This document shows positions 1 through 4,323 of a DNA stretch of 5,011 bases, in pieces. This stretch comes from an uncultured Collinsella sp. (GTDB taxonomy: Bacteria; Actinomycetota; Coriobacteriia; Coriobacteriales; Coriobacteriaceae). Position numbers and translations under genes: made by a program. The number at the start of each line of letters is the position of its first letter. Position 1 is the stretch's first letter. The notes below the pieces were generated by a model. It saw nothing but the letters and a program-made list of their open reading frames with translations. It searched no databases and had not been told where the DNA came from. The stretch is taken from contig USMH01000092.1 of assembly GCA_900555745.1 (NCBI GenBank), positions 1 through 5,011 of the forward strand. The letters run 5' to 3'.

Positions 1-20
1 GCAATCTGACGTTCAATTTC

Positions 21-56
21 AAGGGCGCGACCAGAGGGTCAGCGCCCTTTCATTTC
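21..56 (+). terminator. probable rho-independent terminator of an upstream gene
   Basis: The arms AAGGGCGC (21-28) and GCGCCCTT (42-49) are perfectly complementary. An inner GACC/GGTC pair (29-32 with 37-40) closes on an AGAG loop, with a single bulged A at 41. The hairpin is followed by TCATTTC, a short and interrupted T tract, so it is weaker than the other terminators here. A TGA at 7-9 could be the stop codon of the preceding gene, but too little of that gene is present to say. Confidence 0.6.
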
Positions 57-170
57 ACGACACCTTGCTCGCTTGGGGCCGTTTTCGCTGATGTTGACGG
101 AACATCGAGGTTATTCAAGTCGGTACTTTAGCTGGCTGGATTGCGTGGGCTGCTTGGTTGTTGCTACAGT
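57..170 (+). other. short stretch between two terminator hairpins; possible small RNA or leader
   Basis: This stretch sits between two terminator-like hairpins. It has one small perfect stem-loop, GATGTT (90-95) and AACATC (101-106) around a five-base loop, and is otherwise G/T-rich with little structure. An ATG at 91 opens a 40-codon reading frame that ends at a TGA at 211-213, so it runs through the second hairpin. It has no good Shine-Dalgarno sequence and resembles nothing I know, so I do not call it a gene. A TTGACG at 94-99 has no matching -10 box. Because a terminator follows directly, some transcript probably crosses this stretch, either a short RNA or the leader of the transporter gene downstream. 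Confidence 0.3.
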
Positions 171-211
171 AGCGGGGCGTGCCGGGGGTCCGGTGCGCCC
201 TGCTTTTATTT
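171..211 (+). terminator. strong terminator-type hairpin upstream of the EamA transporter gene (terminator or attenuator)
   Basis: Bases 171-185 pair along their whole length with 190-204: 15 pairs, three of them G-T, closing on a GGGT loop. The last stem base begins a TTTTATTT tract (204-211). That is the full architecture of an intrinsic terminator on the + strand; the opposite strand has no T tract. It lies only 67 bases before the start codon at 279, and the GC-rich DNA between has no convincing promoter. It therefore either ends a short upstream transcript or acts as an attenuator in the transporter mRNA leader. Confidence 0.6.
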
Positions 212-267
212 GACCATGAGGCGGCACGCAGCCATGCGCGTGCGGACACCACGCCCAGATTGAGCGC

Positions 268-272
268 GAGGA
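268..272 (+). promoter_or_regulatory. ribosome binding site for the EamA transporter gene
   Basis: GAGGA lies six bases before the ATG at 279 and supports that start over the in-frame Met codons 11 and 12, which fall before the first membrane helix. Confidence 0.65.
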
Positions 273-278
273 TGCCCT

Positions 279-1262
279 ATGGCCCAGCATGCCACTGACA
301 ATATCGAAATGATGCCCGATAGCCCTGTTGCTCGCGAGGACCTGGGCGCGGGCGGCACCTCCCGCGGCGCCGGCGCTCGCTCGCCGCTGTTCTGGAAAGT
401 CCTGCTGCTTTCGGTGGCAGTCGTCTGGGGCTACTCCTTTACGACCATGAAGGACGCGCTCGACACCATTCCGGTGTTCGAACTGCTCTACGTGCGCTTT
501 CTGCCTGCGGCGTTGGTCATGTTTTTCATCTTCCACAAGCGCATCATCGCGCACCTCAACGCCCGCAACCTTATCGTCGGACTTGGCATGGGCGCACTTA
601 TGTGGGCCGCCTACGCCCTGCAGACAGTCGGTCTGGCGCACACCACGGCGGGCAAGAGTGCTTTTTTGACGGGCACGTATTGCATCGTTGTGCCGTTCGC
701 GAGCTATTTTCTGAGCGGCGAAAAACTCACCCGCTATAACCTGGGCGCGGCGCTGCTGTGCTTGGCGGGCATTGGCTTGGTGGCGCTCGATAGCGTTGAA
801 TTCAACATCGGTGATGTCATTACGCTGGCGGGTGCGGTCTTTTTCGCCATCCAGATGGCGGTGACTGCCAAGTACGGTCGCAAAATGGACATCAACGTCA
901 TCACGTTTTGGATGTTTGTGGGCAACGGCGTGCTGAGCCTGGCAACGTCGCTGCTATTCGAGACCCAAGCGCCTCTGTCCGTGTGGACGCCGAGCTTTAT
1001 CAGTGTGATGGCGTTTCTCTCGGTGGGCTGCACATGTGTGGCTCTGCTCATCCAAAACGTCGGCCTGGCGCATGTCCCGGCCTCGACGGGCTCGCTGCTC
1101 CTTTCGATGGAGTCGCCTTCGGGTGTGCTGTTCTCGGTGCTGCTGATGGGGGAGGCGCTCACCTCGCGCCTGCTCGCCGGCTTCGCGCTCATCTTTCTTT
1201 CGATTATCTTGAGCGAGACGCATTTCGATTTTTTGCGTCGAAAGCCGCGCCCGCAATTGTAA
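279..1262 (+). CDS. EamA/DMT-family ten-helix transporter
   Basis: This 327-residue protein is an integral membrane transporter of the drug/metabolite transporter superfamily (EamA type). The hydrophobic pattern gives ten helices, at about residues 39-57, 67-86, 98-119, 127-146, 153-171, 177-197, 206-226, 240-262, 268-290 and 296-312. They fall into two repeated five-helix halves, as the family requires. The characteristic segments are visible twice: QTVGLAHTTAGKSAFLTG (116-133) leading to SGEKLT in the first half, and QNVGLAHVPASTGSLL (259-274) leading to MGEALT in the second. The first 38 residues are polar and Gly/Ala/Arg-rich and look like a cytoplasmic tail. The C-terminus is basic (LRRKPRP). 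Family members export or import small metabolites such as amino acids; the substrate cannot be read here. The gene stands alone, with a terminator-like hairpin before it and a clear terminator after it. Family assignment is firm and function is open. Confidence 0.93.
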   Translation: MAQHATDNIEMMPDSPVAREDLGAGGTSRGAGARSPLFWKVLLLSVAVVWGYSFTTMKDALDTIPVFELLYVRFLPAALVMFFIFHKRIIAHLNARNLIVGLGMGALMWAAYALQTVGLAHTTAGKSAFLTGTYCIVVPFASYFLSGEKLTRYNLGAALLCLAGIGLVALDSVEFNIGDVITLAGAVFFAIQMAVTAKYGRKMDINVITFWMFVGNGVLSLATSLLFETQAPLSVWTPSFISVMAFLSVGCTCVALLIQNVGLAHVPASTGSLLLSMESPSGVLFSVLLMGEALTSRLLAGFALIFLSIILSETHFDFLRRKPRPQL

Positions 1263-1274
1263 ACAATTTGTTGC

Positions 1275-1299
1275 GCCGCCTCCCGGGGCGGCATTTTTT
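1275..1299 (+). terminator. intrinsic terminator of the EamA transporter gene
   Basis: GCCGCC (1275-1280) pairs with GGCGGC (1287-1292), with a further T-G pair possible inside. One A is followed by six T residues (1294-1299). It begins 12 bases after the TAA stop and separates this gene from the amidohydrolase gene. Confidence 0.92.
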
Positions 1300-1325
1300 A
1301 TGCGTCGCCCTTAAAGTAGTACCTT

Positions 1326-1347
1326 GCACTTTACGCTATCAAAGTGC
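1326..1347. promoter_or_regulatory. inverted repeat upstream of the amidohydrolase gene, candidate operator
   Basis: GCACTTT (1326-1332) and AAAGTGC (1341-1347) form a perfect 7-bp inverted repeat around an 8-base spacer. A further AAAGT (1313-1317) lies just upstream, so the half-site appears three times in 35 bases. The repeat is in the only intergenic stretch available for the promoter of the amidohydrolase-MFS pair, 31 bases before the start codon. No convincing -35/-10 pair is visible: TTGCAC at 1324-1329 has no -10 at the right distance. Arm length and spacing suit a dimeric repressor or activator site, but no regulator gene is in the window, and a weak RNA hairpin is the alternative. 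Confidence 0.35.
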
Positions 1348-1366
1348 TTGCTGCAAAAACGTTACT

Positions 1367-1372
1367 GGAGGG
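1367..1372 (+). promoter_or_regulatory. ribosome binding site for the amidohydrolase gene
   Basis: GGAGGG lies five bases before the ATG at 1378 and decides that start. A longer in-frame option from a TTG at 1324 would place this strong site inside the gene and has none of its own. Confidence 0.85.
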
Positions 1373-1377
1373 CATCT

Positions 1378-2676
1378 ATGGCACCAGCACTGTCCGATTT
1401 TCAACCGCAACCAGCGCCTCAGGCTACCACAACGGCGCAGACCGCTATCGGTGACGGTCTTGTCGCAGAAGCTCAGGCTTTTGCAGACGAGCTCGCTGCG
1501 TGGCGACACGATCTACACCAGATGCCCGAGCTCGGTAACAATCTTCCGCAGACGTCTGCCTATATCCAGGCACGTCTGGACGAGATGGACATCCCCCATA
1601 CTACGCTCGTCGACGGTTCCTGCGTCGTTGGCCTGATCGGTGCCGGTGCGGCCGCGGCCGCTCAGGGCAATGGCACGTGCAAGGACGAGCAGGCCGGAAC
1701 GGTCGTCATGCTCCGAGGCGACATGGATGCCCTGCCCGTTGCCGAAGAGTCGGGCGAGCCTTTCGCCTCTACCAACGGCTGCATGCACGCTTGTGGCCAC
1801 GATATGCATGCGACGGCGCTGCTCGGCGCGGCCCGTTTGCTCAAGGCCCGCGAGGCCGAGCTTGTGGAGGCCAACGCTACCGTCAAGTTGCTGTTCCAGC
1901 CGGGCGAGGAGACCTTTGAGGGAGCACGCGCTGCCATCGCCGACGGCTTGCTCGAGAACCCGCGCCCTCAGGCGGCCTTTGCCATGCATGTCAACAGCCA
2001 GTCGCCGCTTGGCCTGGTGCTCTACGGCAGCCCGGCGCTCTCGGGCGTGTACGGTTTCCGCATCACGCTCCAGGGCAAGGGCGGCCACGGTTCCAGCCCC
2101 GAGATCTGCATCGACCCCATCACGGCCGGCGTCCACGTGCACCTAGCGCTCCAGGAGCTTATCTCCCGCGAGGTGCCGGCGGCCAAGGAAGTCGCACTTA
2201 CCGTTGGTAAGTTCGCCGGCGGCTTGGCGGCCAACGTCATCCCCGACACCTGCGTGCTCGAGGGAACGCTGCGCGGCTTTGATGTTGAGCTCATGGCTCA
2301 CCTAAAGACCCGCATCGCGGAGGTCGTTAACGGCGTTGCTACGACCTATCGTACGCCGGCGACCATCGAGACGCTTTCGGATGTTCCGCCGCTTGTACTC
2401 GACAGCGATATGACTCAGGCGTCGCTTGGCTACGTGGGCGCAGTGCTGCCCAAGACGGCTTTCTTGCCGCTTTTCCATGCCATGGCGAGCGAGGACTTCG
2501 CGCTGATCTCGAGCGAGATCCCGAGTGCGTACTTTACCGTGGGCGCAGCTGTGACCGATACGGACGAGCACTTTGCCCAACACCATCCCAAGGCACGCTT
2601 TAGCGATGCCGAGCTGCCGCTCGGCGCCGCGGCCTATACCGCCGTCGCTTTGGGCTATATCGCCGACCACCGGTAG
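1378..2676 (+). CDS. M20-family (M20D-like) metal-dependent amidohydrolase/peptidase
   Basis: This 432-residue cytoplasmic enzyme (no signal peptide) belongs to the M20 peptidases that include hippurate hydrolase, N-acyl amino acid deacylases and IAA-amino acid hydrolases. It should cleave an amide bond using a two-metal centre. The landmarks appear in order: WRHDLHQMPELG (42-53), RGDMDALP (113-120), HACGHD (137-142), QPGEE (174-178), MH (203-204), the dimerisation domain with GKGGHGSSPE (about 234-243), SEDF (371-374) and HHP (402-404). By analogy with M20D enzymes the metal ligands are C139, H141, E178, H204 and H402, with E177 as catalytic base, so the active site looks complete. Two oddities are a Pro/Gln/Thr-rich N-terminal tail (about 1-25) and an Ala/Gly-rich insertion before RGDMDALP (about 88-107). 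It lies 38 bases upstream of an MFS transporter, probably in one operon. The exact substrate is unknown. Confidence 0.94.
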   Translation: MAPALSDFQPQPAPQATTTAQTAIGDGLVAEAQAFADELAAWRHDLHQMPELGNNLPQTSAYIQARLDEMDIPHTTLVDGSCVVGLIGAGAAAAAQGNGTCKDEQAGTVVMLRGDMDALPVAEESGEPFASTNGCMHACGHDMHATALLGAARLLKAREAELVEANATVKLLFQPGEETFEGARAAIADGLLENPRPQAAFAMHVNSQSPLGLVLYGSPALSGVYGFRITLQGKGGHGSSPEICIDPITAGVHVHLALQELISREVPAAKEVALTVGKFAGGLAANVIPDTCVLEGTLRGFDVELMAHLKTRIAEVVNGVATTYRTPATIETLSDVPPLVLDSDMTQASLGYVGAVLPKTAFLPLFHAMASEDFALISSEIPSAYFTVGAAVTDTDEHFAQHHPKARFSDAELPLGAAAYTAVALGYIADHR

Positions 2677-2704
2677 CACCCAATCTTGCTATTCGTTTGT
2701 TTAA

Positions 2705-2709
2705 AAGGA
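2705..2709 (+). promoter_or_regulatory. ribosome binding site for the MFS transporter gene
   Basis: AAGGA lies five bases before the ATG at 2715. It falls inside a possible six-codon extension that would begin with a TTG at 2697, which argues for the ATG. Confidence 0.75.
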
Positions 2710-2714
2710 ACAGT

Positions 2715-4019
2715 ATGTCCCAGCAGCATAAATTCTTCCCCGGCTGGCTCGTGGTGGCCTCCGGCTTCGTGATCATGGCCACGTGTTACACGATTTTCGT
2801 CAACTGCATGAGCCTGTTCCAGCCGCTGATCGTCAGCAACCTGGGTATTTCCCTTGCGCAGTACAACGTCTCCAATGCCATCTCCACCGTGGTGAGTGTC
2901 GTGGGTTCGCTCGTTATCGGTCATGTTGCCGATAAGGTGAGTGGCCGCGTATTGGGCTCGCTCACCGTTATCGCTACCTCGGCAGTGCTTGCTGGCATGA
3001 GCTTTGTGGGTGAGCTGTGGCAGGTCTACGTGCTCTTTGCCGTTTCGGGCTGCTTCGCTGTGGCCTCGACCCGTCTGCTCATTAGCCTGGTGACCGCCAA
3101 CTGGTTTACCGCCAAGCGAGGCCTTGCCATTTCCATCGCACTTTCGGGTTCGGGCTTTGGCGGAGCCATTCTCTCGCCGATCGTGAGCTCGCTTATCGTG
3201 AGTGTGGGCTGGCGCTCTGCGTTCCTGGTACTCGCTGCCGTCTGCATTGTGGCGGCACTGCCCATCACGGCCTATTCCTTCCGCACCAAGCCTTCCGAGA
3301 TCGGCCTCAAGCCGCTCGGCGAGAACCCGGGCGATCCGTCTGTCTCGACGGTTGGCGACAAGGACGAGCATATGGCGCCCGAGGTTAGCGTCGGCTGGTC
3401 TCGTATCAAGAAGAGCCCGGCGTTTTGGCTGCTTGTCGTTGCCTTCCTCTTTATGGGCTTGGTCAATGGCGCCATCCTGCCCAACCAGGTTACCAACATG
3501 ACGAGTGTTACCGTCAACGGTGCCAAGATCGTCACGGGCGGCCACGATCCCATGTGGGCGGGTACCGTGCTTTCGGCCTATATGGTCACCGTCGTTATCG
3601 CCAAAATTTCGCTCGGTGCGATCTATGACCGCTTTGGCCTGCGCTTTGGCAATATCTTTGGCTCCGTTGCGTGCATTATCGCCTGCGTGGCGCTGTGCTT
3701 CCCGACGACGGACCTCGGTCCTATAGTCGCCGCTGTGAGCTTTGGTATCGGAACGTGCATGGGCACCATCACGCCCACGATCGCGGCTTCCAAGCAGTTT
3801 GGCATGGCCGACCTTGGCAAGGTCACGGGAACCATCACCTCGCTCGAGATGGTCGGCGGCACCGTAGGTGCCATTGTCTCGGGCGTGCTGTTCGATGCCA
3901 CGGGCTCCTTTGCGAGCACCTGGATCGTGTGCCTGGCGTGCTCCGTGGTCATGCTCGTGTTCCTGCTGGCGTCCGAGCCCATCGCCGCCAAGCTGCGCGC
4001 GAGCGTGGCGGGGGAGTAG
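2715..4019 (+). CDS. MFS transporter, oxalate/formate antiporter (OFA)-like
   Basis: This 434-residue integral membrane protein has the twelve-helix major facilitator layout: helices at roughly 11-31, 51-70, 82-99, 101-126, 137-158, 166-188, 236-257, 281-303, 312-330, 334-355, 371-394 and 401-420. The signature loop between helices 2 and 3 is GHVADKVSGRVLG (69-81), and its second-half counterpart is GAIYDRFGLRFG (301-312). The segments ANWFTAKRGLAISIALSGSG (128-147) and RTKPSEIGLKPLGE (190-203), at the start of the central cytoplasmic loop, are typical of the OFA-like monocarboxylate and related transporters. The gene follows the amidohydrolase by 38 bases with no terminator between, so the two are probably co-transcribed. 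It may carry that enzyme's substrate or product, which is inference from position. True oxalate/formate exchange is not implied. No simple T-tract terminator follows the stop, only the hairpin array downstream. Confidence 0.9.
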   Translation: MSQQHKFFPGWLVVASGFVIMATCYTIFVNCMSLFQPLIVSNLGISLAQYNVSNAISTVVSVVGSLVIGHVADKVSGRVLGSLTVIATSAVLAGMSFVGELWQVYVLFAVSGCFAVASTRLLISLVTANWFTAKRGLAISIALSGSGFGGAILSPIVSSLIVSVGWRSAFLVLAAVCIVAALPITAYSFRTKPSEIGLKPLGENPGDPSVSTVGDKDEHMAPEVSVGWSRIKKSPAFWLLVVAFLFMGLVNGAILPNQVTNMTSVTVNGAKIVTGGHDPMWAGTVLSAYMVTVVIAKISLGAIYDRFGLRFGNIFGSVACIIACVALCFPTTDLGPIVAAVSFGIGTCMGTITPTIAASKQFGMADLGKVTGTITSLEMVGGTVGAIVSGVLFDATGSFASTWIVCLACSVVMLVFLLASEPIAAKLRASVAGE

Positions 4020-4052
4020 ACGTCCGTCGCTCTTTTCTGTTTGCCCTGTTCT

Positions 4053-4120
4053 GTCCGTGGCCGCCTTGGAAGCCGAATGGATGCTCGTACCATCATTCGG
4101 TTTCCAAGGCGGCCACGGGC
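4053..4120. repeat. long hairpin 1 of the intergenic array (25-bp arms)
   Basis: Bases 4055-4079 pair with 4094-4118 over 25 positions. The only non-Watson-Crick pair is G4072-T4101, and two more pairs (one G-T) are possible at the base. The loop is 14 bases. The hairpin begins 33 bases after the MFS stop codon. No T tract follows, so it is not a classic intrinsic terminator, though it could still protect or end the operon mRNA. Its apical 30 bases (4072-4101) closely match those of the third hairpin (4214-4243), which marks both as members of one structured element family. Confidence 0.85.
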
Positions 4121-4135
4121 CTACGAAATGGTCCC

Positions 4136-4193
4136 TTTTCCTCCGTCCCCAACAGATCACGTGATCCGAAGGGGACGGAGGAAAACGGATCAC
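4136..4193. repeat. hairpin 2 of the intergenic array with a palindromic tip
   Basis: TTTTCCTCCGTCCCC (4136-4150) and GGGGACGGAGGAAAA (4171-4185) are a perfect 15-bp inverted repeat. Between them lies the 12-bp palindrome GATCACGTGATC (4155-4166). The right half of that palindrome extended, GTGATCCG (4161-4168), is also complementary to CGGATCAC (4186-4193) just outside the stem, so two mutually exclusive foldings exist. One strand of the stem is all pyrimidine apart from a single G. No T tract follows on either strand. The role is unknown; a dispersed intergenic repeat or a protein-binding site are both reasonable. Confidence 0.75.
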
Positions 4194-4198
4194 AAACA

Positions 4199-4258
4199 GC
4201 GGCGGCGCGTCTGGCCGAACGAGTCCCCATACCCTCGTTCGGTCAGACGCGCCGCCGC
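4199..4258. repeat. long hairpin 3 of the intergenic array (25-bp arms), next to the hisS promoter
   Basis: Bases 4199-4223 pair with 4234-4258 over 25 positions, with only one G-T pair (G4214-T4243) and a 10-base loop. The basal part is extremely GC-rich (GCGGCGGCGCGTC and its complement). The apical 30 bases are related to those of hairpin 1. The right arm ends 17 bases before the hisS -10 box, exactly where a -35 element would be expected. Transcripts starting at that -10 would not contain the hairpin, so any effect on hisS would be at the DNA level or through read-through RNA. Confidence 0.85.
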
Positions 4259-4275
4259 GTTGCTGCTTTGTGCCG

Positions 4276-4281
4276 TATAAT
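4276..4281 (+). promoter_or_regulatory. -10 box of the probable hisS promoter
   Basis: A perfect TATAAT predicts transcription starting near 4288 and a leader of about 36 bases. No -35 box is recognisable at 16-18 bases upstream, where the right arm of hairpin 3 lies, and there is no TGn extension. A TTGCTG at 4260-4265 is only 10 bases away, too close. Confidence 0.6.
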
Positions 4282-4309
4282 GACCGTTACCTATGACGCG
4301 ATACAAAAG

Positions 4310-4316
4310 AAAGGTG
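4310..4316 (+). promoter_or_regulatory. ribosome binding site for hisS
   Basis: AAAGGTG lies seven bases before the ATG at 4324 and fixes the start just ahead of the conserved GTRD segment. Confidence 0.7.
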
Positions 4317-4323
4317 TTTGCCC

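Noticed and set aside
141..170. Promoter TTGCGT (141-146) with TACAGT (165-170), 18-base spacer, TGC before the -10
   Set aside because: The hexamers match only partly, and the start would fall inside the terminator stem at 171-204, which makes little sense.
216..263. 15-codon Arg-rich frame (ATG AGG CGG ... TGA) just before the transporter gene
   Set aside because: It has no ribosome binding site, its GC-rich composition easily gives Arg codons by chance, and it has no recognisable leader-peptide codon run.
734..1294. Minus-strand frames across the EamA gene, and the + frame at 908-1636
   Set aside because: They overlap a well-supported membrane protein gene, have no start signals or domain features, and the 908-1636 frame crosses a strong terminator.
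1324..1377. 18-codon N-terminal extension of the amidohydrolase from a TTG
   Set aside because: No ribosome binding site precedes the TTG, while GGAGGG sits ideally before the ATG at 1378. The extension overlaps the candidate operator repeat.
2697..2714. TTG start six codons upstream of the MFS ATG
   Set aside because: It has no Shine-Dalgarno sequence, and the clear AAGGA lies inside the extension, right before the ATG at 2715.
2655..4193. 512-codon open frame on the minus strand covering the entire MFS gene
   Set aside because: It is antisense to a clear MFS transporter. The translation is Arg/His/Asp/Gly-rich with no membrane or domain pattern, and it starts inside the hairpin array. It is explained by the codon usage of the + strand gene, which rarely uses codons whose complement is a stop.
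4053..4258. CRISPR array or insertion sequence in the repeat-rich intergenic stretch
   Set aside because: The repeats are inverted, not regularly spaced direct repeats. There is no transposase, no terminal inverted repeat pair and no visible target duplication.
4282..4323. T-box or other leader riboswitch for hisS
   Set aside because: The leader from the TATAAT box is only about 36 bases and has no room for one. The upstream hairpins lack a recognisable T-box sequence and a terminator T tract.
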